A stretch of 6,139 bases of DNA from CAYZZA01 sp964482685 (lineage in GTDB: Bacteria > Bacillota > Bacilli > Lactobacillales > Carnobacteriaceae_A), in NCBI GenBank assembly GCA_964482685.1, contig CAYZZA010000064.1, positions 1 to 6,139 on the forward strand, in the 5' to 3' direction. The position numbers were made by a program, and so were the translations under genes. Positions 1-5,426 of this stretch are shown piece after piece. The first letter of the stretch is position 1. Each line of letters opens with the position of its first letter. The notes beneath the pieces are model-generated. The model was not told the DNA's origin. It ran no database searches and worked only from the letters and a program-made list of their open reading frames with translations.

Positions 1-366
1 GTAATAAGGATGATACACCTTTTCAAACTGATCAAATGAACCCATTAGCATCGTACTCGTATAAATAACTCGAATCAGTCTTTTTCTTTTTTCAGATATT
101 TCATAGATTGTTTGAGTCAAACTTTCTAGGAATGTACCAATATCTTGAGAGTTTTGTGCAGCCACCCTTTCTTTTGCTAAAGCAAATTGTTCCTGCAAAA
201 TCTTTTTAGATATTTCAATAATCAACTCTTGTTTGGTCGAAAAATACAAATAAAATGTTCCTTGAGCAACACCTGCTTTTTGCACAATTTTAGCAACGGA
301 TGTTTTTTCATAGCCGTTTTCTTCCATCAATCGTATGCCGGCTTCAATCAGTGCTTCTTTTCTCAT
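1..366 (-). CDS. TetR/AcrR-family transcriptional repressor, N-terminal part (cut by window edge)
   Basis: This is an open reading frame of 122 codons from an ATG at 364-366 to the left edge, with no stop inside the window, so the C-terminus is missing. Residues about 2-50 form a typical TetR DNA-binding domain. The stretch around GYEKTSVAKIVQKAGVAQGT is the helix-turn-helix, and FYLYFSTKQELI is the conserved tail of that domain. Residues about 51-122 are the start of the ligand-binding and dimerisation domain, which is not conserved enough to predict an inducer. A good ribosome binding site (AAAGGAGG) lies just upstream of the ATG. TetR proteins are usually dimeric repressors that release DNA on binding a small molecule, and they often control efflux genes. 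The regulated partner is not visible here; it may lie beyond the left edge. Inverted repeats at its promoter suggest autoregulation. The family call is firm and the specific role is unknown. Confidence 0.93.
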   Translation of the reverse strand, partial: MRKEALIEAGIRLMEENGYEKTSVAKIVQKAGVAQGTFYLYFSTKQELIIEISKKILQEQFALAKERVAAQNSQDIGTFLESLTQTIYEISEKRKRLIRVIYTSTMLMGSFDQFEKVYHPYY

Positions 367-393
367 TTCCTAGCCTCCTTTTCCATCCGCAGC

Positions 394-429
394 GACTGAC
401 TGTTAGTCAGTCACTACTAAACAGTAGTG
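394..429. promoter_or_regulatory. Two abutting perfect inverted repeats, probable TetR operator
   Basis: Two dyads lie between the tetR ribosome binding site and its -35 box. The first has 8-base arms GACTGACT (394-401) and AGTCAGTC (405-412) around GTT. The second has 7-base arms CACTACT (412-418) and AGTAGTG (423-429) around AAAC. They share base 412. The first dyad has the size and symmetry common in TetR operators. The second covers the predicted -10 box, so a bound repressor would block transcription. That this TetR protein binds here is inference from position and symmetry. Confidence 0.7.
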
Positions 430-449
430 TTCCAATACACGATTGTCAA
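421..449 (-). promoter_or_regulatory. Predicted sigma-A promoter of the tetR gene
   Basis: On the minus strand a perfect -35 box TTGACA (444-449) is followed after 17 bases by TACTGT (421-426), a weak -10 box matching three of six consensus positions. Transcription would start near 414, giving an untranslated leader of roughly 50 bases that contains the first palindrome. The -10 box lies partly inside the second palindrome. Confidence 0.6.
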
Positions 450-641
450 TTTTTTCTTCTACTAACTGCTCTAAAAAACACGTAGTAGCCTTATTTTATT
501 CATGGTTTTATCCATCTTTTCTCGTTTGAGAATGCCTCAAGCAAGCTGCTTGAAGTCTACCCTAGCGAGTTTTTCACACCCCATCCCTCTGTGTGGACGG
601 TCTTTTTTATTCAAAAAATTCTAGATAAAAGGGCATAAGAA
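430..641. other. Gene-free region with several short dyads
   Basis: I see no convincing coding frame here. The region holds TTCTC/GAGAA (519-532, 4-base loop), TCAAGCA/TGCTTGA (537-553, 3-base spacer) and CACAC/GTGTG (575-595). It also holds CCATCC/GGACGG (581-600, one mismatch), which is followed on the plus strand by TC and six Ts and could be a weak plus-strand terminator. A T6-A6 dyad lies at 603-618. I do not recognise a known riboswitch or ncRNA family. Confidence 0.45.
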
Positions 642-674
642 TAGATCCCCTCAAGAATGTCTTAAGAGGATCTA
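642..674 (-). terminator. Strong hairpin, probable terminator for minus-strand transcription
   Basis: In minus-strand RNA the arms starting UAGAUCCUCUUAAG and CUUGAGGGGAUCUA pair over 14 continuous base pairs, two of them G-U, around the 5-base loop ACAUU. In plus-strand RNA the two wobble positions become C-A mismatches, so the structure favours the minus strand. It is followed by UUCUUAUGCCCUUUU, which is U-rich but interrupted. It would end transcripts from the mechanosensitive-channel-like gene, whose stop lies 149 bases upstream, or from a small RNA between them. Confidence 0.6.
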
Positions 675-776
675 GAGTGTGAGGTTATGGGATACGTGTA
701 TGGGGTCACCTTTTTGCGTATCTATGCACGCGCATCGGATTCAACCCATCCATTTTACGTGTTTCACGTCTTTCCT

Positions 777-782
777 ATTATA
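777..782 (-). promoter_or_regulatory. Isolated consensus -10 box (TATAAT)
   Basis: A perfect TATAAT reads on the minus strand 40 bases after the stop of the upstream gene. No -35 box is found at 16-18 base spacing (ACCTGT lies at 17), and there is no TG extension. Together with the hairpin at 642-674 it could delimit a small RNA of about 130 bases, but it may be chance. Confidence 0.25.
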
Positions 783-822
783 CGATTTTGACCTTTTATA
801 CAGGTGAACATTGAATGCCTGG

Positions 823-2265
823 TTACTCTTTTGAATCCCTTGAGTGACCATCTTTTAAAGAATCGTTTTCCAGAGCACTATCTTCTATTTGTTCGTCACG
901 TGGATAAAGTGGACGAGTGTCATAATCGGTTGGGGTCGCACGACGAGAAGGTTTTGAGGCGGCTTTTTTTGTTTGAACAACTTGTTTGCCGGCACTCTTC
1001 ATTTTATCTTCCAAGCCTTCATACGGAGGCGCTTCGTTTTTCCCAGTTTCTTTTTTCATTTTCGAGTCTAATCTTTCCAATTGTTTGCTGGCAAAGTCAC
1101 GTCCACCTAGGCCAAATGAAAGGGCAAATGCAACGGATAATCCACCAATAATAAAGAGGAAAGCCGTTTGTACAATCGTTGCGGCAAGGTTTAATTGACT
1201 CAAGGCCATGAAAGCTCCTAGGACAAGCAAGATACCTTCTACTACTTTACCGGATAATTGACTGCCGGTTGCACGTGTCACAGCGTTGGCTAGTAACTTT
1301 CCACCGACTACAACAAGGGCTAAAATAATTAAAGCAAACAATACATTAGGTACGTAGTTGATAATAGCTGCCCCAATTGTGTTTAAGACCATCAGGTTTA
1401 ACACATTAATGGCTTCGACAAAGAAGAACAACCCAATTAATACTGCAACGGTTTGACCAATCATCTTAGAAAGATCCAAATCCATGCCACTTGTTTTCAA
1501 GCTATCGGTGACATCGTCTAACCCTGTTCCTTTAAGCAAGTTCGTAAGCAAATCGCCTACAAATTTTGCGACAGCGATTCCGACTCCAAGTAAAATTGCT
1601 GCGACTAAAATATTTGGAATCGCACCAACTAGGATGTTTAGGACATTGATGATTGGTTCAGAAATTGAACGAATGCCTAACGTTTCGAGTGCAATCGTGA
1701 CAATTGGCACTAAAATAAGTACATACACAATCGTTGCTAGAACGGACGCAATGTTGTTTTTCTGTTCTACGGATACAGTAGGTGCTTCGTCATTTCCGGT
1801 TATGCGAGACATCCATCGGTTCACATTCATGGATTGTGCAAGGTTGTACACTAAATTCTTCACTAACTTCGCTGCAACAAATCCAATCACTAGAATGATG
1901 CTTGCGCCAATGATGTTTGGCAAATAATTCAATGCTGTTTGGAGCATGTTCGTAATTGGAACGGCAACCGATTCCAATCCAAAACGGTCAAAAATACCAG
2001 GCAAGAACAATACCCATGTGAGGTAGTAAAACACAGAAGCCAATGTGTCAATGGTCTTTCCTGCTTGTTCTGGAGTTTCGGCTGCTCCCCATTTGACGAG
2101 CAATTCATCAAATTTAACTGCGCGCAAACCTTTGGATACTCCTTGTTTGACAAGTGTTGCGACAATCCATGCAAGACCTAATAATAACAAACCAAAAATA
2201 AGTGCTGGTAAGTAATCCCATAAACTACGTAATCCTGAGTCTAGGGATGTTGTGACTTGATTCAC
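823..2265 (-). CDS. Mechanosensitive channel-like membrane protein with conserved TM-helix repeats
   Basis: The product has 480 residues and is an integral membrane protein. A module beginning with a proline-containing motif occurs four times: YLP at about 18, YLPNI at 114, AIPNI at 215 and YVPNV at 304. Each is followed by a glycine/alanine-rich hydrophobic helix ending in a lysine or leucine-rich edge, such as VAAKLV. A second helix follows each repeat, at about 71-96, 171-198, 268-290 and 341-358. This is the conserved TM helix pattern of MscS-related proteins. The last helix (about 362-388) ends in ALSFGLGGRDFA, reminiscent of the pore-lining MscS helix. No MscS beta-domain follows, only a highly charged, probably disordered tail from about 395 to 480. 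The start is GTG (2263-2265) with AGGAG at 2275-2279, nine bases upstream. Such proteins are thought to act in osmotic adaptation, though channel activity is unproven for many of them. It appears to be a single-gene unit. Confidence 0.85.
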   Translation of the reverse strand: MNQVTTSLDSGLRSLWDYLPALIFGLLLLGLAWIVATLVKQGVSKGLRAVKFDELLVKWGAAETPEQAGKTIDTLASVFYYLTWVLFLPGIFDRFGLESVAVPITNMLQTALNYLPNIIGASIILVIGFVAAKLVKNLVYNLAQSMNVNRWMSRITGNDEAPTVSVEQKNNIASVLATIVYVLILVPIVTIALETLGIRSISEPIINVLNILVGAIPNILVAAILLGVGIAVAKFVGDLLTNLLKGTGLDDVTDSLKTSGMDLDLSKMIGQTVAVLIGLFFFVEAINVLNLMVLNTIGAAIINYVPNVLFALIILALVVVGGKLLANAVTRATGSQLSGKVVEGILLVLGAFMALSQLNLAATIVQTAFLFIIGGLSVAFALSFGLGGRDFASKQLERLDSKMKKETGKNEAPPYEGLEDKMKSAGKQVVQTKKAASKPSRRATPTDYDTRPLYPRDEQIEDSALENDSLKDGHSRDSKE

Positions 2266-2434
2266 TCTAATCGTCTCCTTTTTCTTTTTTTAATTCCTTT
2301 AATCTATGTAACAAGCATACGTGAGATAGCTTTTTTTTTAAAACAATATGCTTTTTATCATTTTCAGTCTTTTTTCATAAGAGGTCTTTTGCCTTATTCC
2401 TCACTTAATTTCGGTTGTTTCATAGGGATGTTTC

Positions 2435-2497
2435 ACTCATTCACAGTAGACTTGAGTCCTCTTCTACTCATTTAAAGTAAGCCATGGTTGACTCAAG
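2435..2497. repeat. Interleaved direct and inverted repeats upstream of the MATE gene
   Basis: ACTCATTCACAGTA (2435-2448) recurs as ACTCATTTAAAGTA (2466-2479), 12 of 14 bases identical and 31 bases apart, about three helical turns. CTTGAGTC (2451-2458) has its exact inverse GACTCAAG at 2490-2497, 39 bases apart. The second arm overlaps the predicted -35 box TTGACT. The layout suggests a regulator binding site, possibly with cooperative or looping binding. No regulator can be named. Confidence 0.5.
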
Positions 2498-2516
2498 CTA
2501 GAATGCATAGTATCCT
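2488..2516 (+). promoter_or_regulatory. Predicted sigma-A promoter of the MATE gene
   Basis: TTGACT (2488-2493, five of six consensus matches) and TATCCT (2511-2516, four of six) are separated by exactly 17 bases. Transcription would begin near 2523, leaving a leader of about 65 bases. Confidence 0.6.
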
Positions 2517-2519
2517 ACT

Positions 2520-2548
2520 TTGAGGTATGCGCGGTCTTTGAATATATA
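2520..2548 (+). promoter_or_regulatory. Possible second promoter of the MATE gene
   Basis: TTGAGG (2520-2525) and TATATA (2543-2548) are 17 bases apart, four of six matches each. A start from here would give a short leader of about 32 bases. It could be an alternative to, or used together with, the promoter just upstream. Confidence 0.4.
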
Positions 2549-2587
2549 CATGTCCGCACACGGCCACGTACTTATAGTGTAGAAAGA

Positions 2588-3982
2588 GTGATTGAATTGG
2601 ATAAGCACGTACAAGATACAAAGAGATTGGAAACAAAAAACATTCCGTCTCTTATACTTGAATTTTCCATTCCAGCAATGGTCGGCATGCTGGTCAACGC
2701 GATTTACAACGTTGTCGATGGTATTTTTATTGGAAACAGCCCTTCTTTAGGTGCCACTGGGTTAGCGGCCGCGTCAATTACCTATCCCATTACCTTAGTC
2801 ATTGTGTCCTTTGCTTTAATGGTCGGGGTAGGTGCCGCTACTCTCTTCTCCATCAGTCTAGGAAGGAAAGAAACCCAAAAGGCTGAGTATTATTTAGGCC
2901 ACGCTGTGTCTTTATCGGCTCTAGCTGGAATCTTTTTCATGATTTTGGGCTCTTTGTTTATTCAGCCCCTGCTAAGAACACTTGGCGCAAGTCCAAGCGT
3001 CTTGCCACTTGCGGAAGATTATCTTGGCGTCATTTTGTATGGGGGAATTTTCCAAATTGTGGCGATTTCCCTAAACAAACAAGCCAGTGCAGATGGAGCA
3101 CCTAAGGTCAACATGATCAGCATGATCATCGGAGCCGGCTTTAATATTTTCTTTGACTATATTTTTATTGTTCTCCTTGGCTGGGGCATGAAAGGAGCCG
3201 CCTGGGCAACCGTTATCGGGCAGTTCTTGGCTATGTTGTGGTCTGGTTATTACTTTATCAGTGGCAACAGCACCATCAAACTACGTCTAAGCCGTATGCT
3301 CCCCCGCTGGGACTACACGTTGGAGATTCTTCGTGTTGGAACTCCGGCATTCTTGCTTCAGTTAGCCAACAGTTTCTTAACCATTATTATGAACATTCAG
3401 CTCGTCAAATATGGAGGCGATACGGCTGTTTCCGTAGCCGCTATCGTCACGAGCACCAGTACCATTATCATTATGTTGATTTCAGGGTTAACCCAAGGCA
3501 TGTTGCCTTTAATCAGTTACAACACCGGGGCACGCCGACCAGATCGGGTAAAAGAAACCATTAAATGGGGGGCCATTGCAGGTACGGTCATTGGGGTTTC
3601 AGGTTTCTTATTCGTGCAATTTTTCCCAGAAGTATTGATTCGCTTGTTTAACCAAGAAGCCGCTGTAATTGCGTTAGGAGTACCCGCAATTCGAATCTGG
3701 ACACTTGCTTTTCCAGTGAACGGGTTTCAAATGGTCTGGGCCAGTTATTTTCAATCTGTAGGCGAGGTCCGCTTGGCTAGTTTCTTAAACTTGTTGCGCC
3801 AAGTGATTTTCCTAGTTCCTTTCCTCTTTTTGTTCGGTCCTCTCTTTGGTTTGTACGGCACGTTGTTTGCCATTCCAGCCGCAGAATTCTTTGCTTTCTT
3901 AGTCACTGGATACGCTATTCGCAAAGAATTTTACTTGAAGCCACAACCTTGGACCCATCAACCAAAAGCAAGCGAGGAATAA
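2588..3982 (+). CDS. MATE-family multidrug/cation antiporter
   Basis: This 464-residue protein has about twelve membrane helices and the length usual for MATE transporters. The first helix region (about 20-48) carries IPSLILEFSIPAMVGML followed by NAIYNVVDGIFIG, typical of Gram-positive MepA-like MATE proteins. The second half begins near 244 with a similar pattern (EILRVGTPAFLLQLANS), reflecting the two six-helix lobes. SYNTGARRPDRVKE (about 310-323) matches the conserved loop after helix 8. MATE proteins exchange Na+ or H+ for organic cations or drugs across the cell membrane; the substrate here cannot be read. The start is GTG with only a weak purine-rich site (AGAAAG). The frame is open upstream to a stop at 2489-2491 but offers no better start, and the next Met lies inside helix 1. 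The gene is transcribed alone, convergent with the housekeeping block. Confidence 0.93.
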   Translation: MIELDKHVQDTKRLETKNIPSLILEFSIPAMVGMLVNAIYNVVDGIFIGNSPSLGATGLAAASITYPITLVIVSFALMVGVGAATLFSISLGRKETQKAEYYLGHAVSLSALAGIFFMILGSLFIQPLLRTLGASPSVLPLAEDYLGVILYGGIFQIVAISLNKQASADGAPKVNMISMIIGAGFNIFFDYIFIVLLGWGMKGAAWATVIGQFLAMLWSGYYFISGNSTIKLRLSRMLPRWDYTLEILRVGTPAFLLQLANSFLTIIMNIQLVKYGGDTAVSVAAIVTSTSTIIIMLISGLTQGMLPLISYNTGARRPDRVKETIKWGAIAGTVIGVSGFLFVQFFPEVLIRLFNQEAAVIALGVPAIRIWTLAFPVNGFQMVWASYFQSVGEVRLASFLNLLRQVIFLVPFLFLFGPLFGLYGTLFAIPAAEFFAFLVTGYAIRKEFYLKPQPWTHQPKASEE

Positions 3983-4010
3983 AAGACTGTGTACAGATCA
4001 CCCACTGTAT

Positions 4011-4034
4011 GAAATAGGGAAATAGGGAAACAGG
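4011..4034. repeat. Three tandem copies of an 8-base unit
   Basis: GAAATAGG occurs twice in a row (4011-4018, 4019-4026), followed by GAAACAGG (4027-4034), which differs by one base. It lies 28 bases after the MATE stop codon, in non-coding DNA. It may be a slippage product with no function. Confidence 0.7.
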
Positions 4035-4079
4035 CATGAAACAAGAAGCACTGTCCACTTTCTCGCACACATGTTCATC

Positions 4080-4099
4080 CTTGCTCGAAAAAGAGCAAG
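4080..4099. other. Short perfect hairpin in the convergent region
   Basis: CTTGCTC (4080-4086) pairs with GAGCAAG (4093-4099) around a 6-base A-rich loop. No T run follows on either strand, so it is not a classic terminator by itself. It sits eight bases before the main terminator and may help fold the 3' end of the MATE transcript. Confidence 0.5.
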
Positions 4100-4106
4100 A
4101 CTTATC

Positions 4107-4154
4107 AAAAGAGGCAAGGCCAAGGAACGATTTCCTTTTGGCCTTGCCTCTTTT
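4107..4154. terminator. Strong bidirectional terminator between the MATE and DUF503 genes
   Basis: A 17-base perfect stem runs from 4107-4123 to 4138-4154 around GAGGCAAGGCC. A further four pairs (GGAA/TTCC), a CGAT loop and a TT bulge form its tip. On the plus strand it ends in CTCTTTTT, and on the minus strand in CTCTTTT. It can therefore stop both the MATE transcript and the DUF503 transcript. Its right end touches the DUF503 stop codon at 4154-4156. Confidence 0.92.
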
Positions 4155-4435
4155 TATTCGCGGTTCCATTCCACCGAGGTAATTTCCACCGCATACTCGG
4201 TCTCGATTTCATTGAGACACTGCTGTAGTACTTGTTCACAAATCTTTCGCTGGTTGCCTACGACGGCAAGGCCAATACGCGCTTCATTTTGCCTATCTAG
4301 AGAACCTACTTCGGCCACACTTACATTGTGGCGATTGCTGAGTCGTTTCAACATGCTTTTGACAACACTGCGTTTGTCTTTTAGGGAGAATGAATCATAC
4401 AAACGCAGCGAGACTTCTACGGATAATACAATCAT
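4154..4435 (-). CDS. ylxP: DUF503 family protein (YlxP-like)
   Basis: The product has 93 residues, the usual length of DUF503 proteins. The diagnostic segment SFSLKDKRSVVKSMLKRL (about 15-32) is followed by RHNVSVAEVG (about 35-44) and IGLAVVGNQ (about 54-62), matching the family signature. The fold is expected to be a small ferredoxin-like alpha/beta domain. In Bacillus the family member ylxP sits between infB and rbfA, which suggests a link to ribosome function, but the biochemical role is not established. Here it lies 78 bases after nusB instead. An excellent ribosome binding site (AGGAGGT, 4443-4449) stands seven bases before the ATG. The nusB terminator lies between the two genes, so expression depends on readthrough or a promoter in the short gap; I see no clear -35/-10 pair there. 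The family call is firm; the gene symbol is by similarity. Confidence 0.9.
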   Translation of the reverse strand: MIVLSVEVSLRLYDSFSLKDKRSVVKSMLKRLSNRHNVSVAEVGSLDRQNEARIGLAVVGNQRKICEQVLQQCLNEIETEYAVEITSVEWNRE

Positions 4436-4497
4436 TGTTTCTACCTCCTCTGTTGTGGCTTTTGAATGGAGACGTTCTCTTTCCTACTTTAAAGGGT

Positions 4498-4524
4498 AAA
4501 AAAAAGAAGCCCTTCAGCTTCTTT
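4498..4524 (-). terminator. Intrinsic terminator overlapping the end of nusB
   Basis: In minus-strand RNA AAAGAAGC (4517-4524) pairs with GCUUCUUU around the 6-base loop UGAAGG, and a run of eight Us (4498-4505) forms the end of the stem and the tail. The left arm is the last codons of nusB and the UGA stop codon lies in the loop. A ribosome finishing nusB would cover this hairpin, so termination may be partly weakened by translation and allow some readthrough into the DUF503 gene. Confidence 0.85.
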
Positions 4525-4981
4525 CTTTCATTTGAGCTTGGTGCACACTGGATAAGATTCCATTCACAAATTTACGAGACTCTTCATCACTGTACTCTTT
4601 TGTGATCTCGATTGCTTCGTTCATGACAATGTTTGCTGGGATATCTGGTTGATACACCAATTCATACACCGCGATGCGCAAAATTAGCAAATCGGTTTTG
4701 GCTAAGCGCTGAATAGACCAGTTTCTCAAATGTTTGGAAATAAGGGCATCCAACTCTTGTTCATGTGCCTGTACACCAGAGACAAGCTCAGATAAGTACG
4801 GCGGCACCGTTTGTTTTGTGTTGCCTTCTTCCTGCTCGTCTTTGTCTACTTTTTCTTCGTCTTCATTCAGCAACGCCAAGGCATGGTGCATGGCTTCTTC
4901 TTTTGTAAGTGCTGGATTAGCCAAAAGTTGAAAAAGAGTTTGCAAAGCTTTTTCTCTTATTTCTCTTCGTGAAGTGATCAA
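4514..4981 (-). CDS. nusB: Transcription antitermination factor NusB
   Basis: NusB pairs with NusE (ribosomal protein S10) and binds boxA RNA to support antitermination and processing of rRNA transcripts. The 155-residue product carries the family's N-terminal SRREIREKALQTLFQL (about 4-19). It also has the core W-x(6)-K-T-D-L-L-I-L-R-I-A-x-Y-E-L-x-Y (about 88-110), IVMNEAIEITKEY (118-130) and the C-terminal KFVNGILSSV (137-146). It is slightly longer than many NusB proteins because of an acidic insert at about 40-52. The start codon is TTG (4979-4981), overlapping the upstream stop as TTGA. The conserved N-terminus begins immediately, so no later start is reasonable. AGAGGA lies nine bases upstream, inside the Asp23-family gene. 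The overlap suggests translational coupling. The identification is firm. Confidence 0.95.
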   Translation of the reverse strand: MITSRREIREKALQTLFQLLANPALTKEEAMHHALALLNEDEEKVDKDEQEEGNTKQTVPPYLSELVSGVQAHEQELDALISKHLRNWSIQRLAKTDLLILRIAVYELVYQPDIPANIVMNEAIEITKEYSDEESRKFVNGILSSVHQAQMKERS

Positions 4982-5403
4982 AAACGGTCATCCTCTTCTT
5001 CTGTGTCAAAGTCCAATATGCTCTCCAGACCAGATTTCTCAGGTATGATGCCCGCTACATGAATGTTTACTTCAGCTAACGTGATATCGGTCATATGTTC
5101 CACTTGTTCTTTGATATTCTTTTGGATTTCAGCAGCTACTTTAGGGACTTGGGTTCCGTATTTCAAATAGCAAAACACATCTACAACCAACCCGTGTTCT
5201 CCAGACGTCAAATGTACGCCTTTTGTATGGTCAACGCGTCCAAATAATTCTTGAACACCTGTAGACAATTTCCCTTGCATCGCATAGACGCCTTCTACTT
5301 CGTTGGCTGCAATTCCAGCGATAACCTCCAAGACTTCAGGAGCGACTTCAATCTCTCCAAACGTGCCATTTGGCATTTCTGTTGCGTGTCTTTTTTCAAC
5401 CAT
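4978..5403 (-). CDS. Asp23/Gls24 (DUF322) family envelope stress protein
   Basis: The product has 141 residues from the ATG at 5401-5403. Residues about 16-40 (GEIEVAPEVLEVIAGIAANE and the following VEGVY) are the family's hallmark start. TDITLAEVNIHVAGI (about 105-119) is the conserved end of the domain, and an acidic tail EEEDD follows. The position next to nusB matches Bacillus yqhY. Family members include Staphylococcus Asp23, which is anchored at the membrane by a partner; YqhY in Bacillus has been linked to fatty-acid synthesis control. No membrane helix is visible, so the protein is probably cytosolic or membrane-associated. An ATG eight codons upstream (5425-5427) overlaps the efp stop but has no ribosome binding site. 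AGGAGG at 5411-5416, seven bases before the chosen ATG, decides the start. The gene ends overlapping nusB. Confidence 0.9.
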   Translation of the reverse strand: MVEKRHATEMPNGTFGEIEVAPEVLEVIAGIAANEVEGVYAMQGKLSTGVQELFGRVDHTKGVHLTSGEHGLVVDVFCYLKYGTQVPKVAAEIQKNIKEQVEHMTDITLAEVNIHVAGIIPEKSGLESILDFDTEEEDDRF

Positions 5404-5410
5404 TGGTTCT

Positions 5411-5416
5411 CCTCCT
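5411..5416 (-). promoter_or_regulatory. Ribosome binding site fixing the start of the Asp23-family gene
   Basis: AGGAGG reads on the minus strand seven bases before the ATG at 5401-5403. A longer frame starting at 5427 would place this site inside the coding sequence and would itself lack a Shine-Dalgarno sequence, so the shorter protein is preferred. Confidence 0.85.
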
Positions 5417-5426
5417 CTAGTTTTCA

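Larger units (their letters stand above)
2266..2587. other. Divergent intergenic region between the channel-like gene and the MATE gene
   Basis: The left half (about 2281-2400) is very AT-rich and holds the leader of the minus-strand gene. A possible minus-strand promoter is TTTAAA (2337-2342) and TATGCT (2314-2319) with a 17-base gap, four of six matches each, so weak support. The right half carries the MATE promoter candidates and a set of repeats at 2435-2497. No gene is visible. Confidence 0.6.

Noticed and set aside
706..753. A 15-codon frame on the minus strand within the possible small RNA.
   Set aside because: No ribosome binding site at a useful distance, and the frame is too short to judge.
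1484..1927. Long plus-strand frame of 147 codons opposite the channel-like gene.
   Set aside because: It is the antisense shadow of a clearly conserved coding region, with no binding site or family features.
4036..4185. A 49-codon plus-strand frame starting ATGAAACAAG after the MATE gene.
   Set aside because: It runs through the strong terminator and into the DUF503 gene on the other strand, and shows no protein-family pattern.
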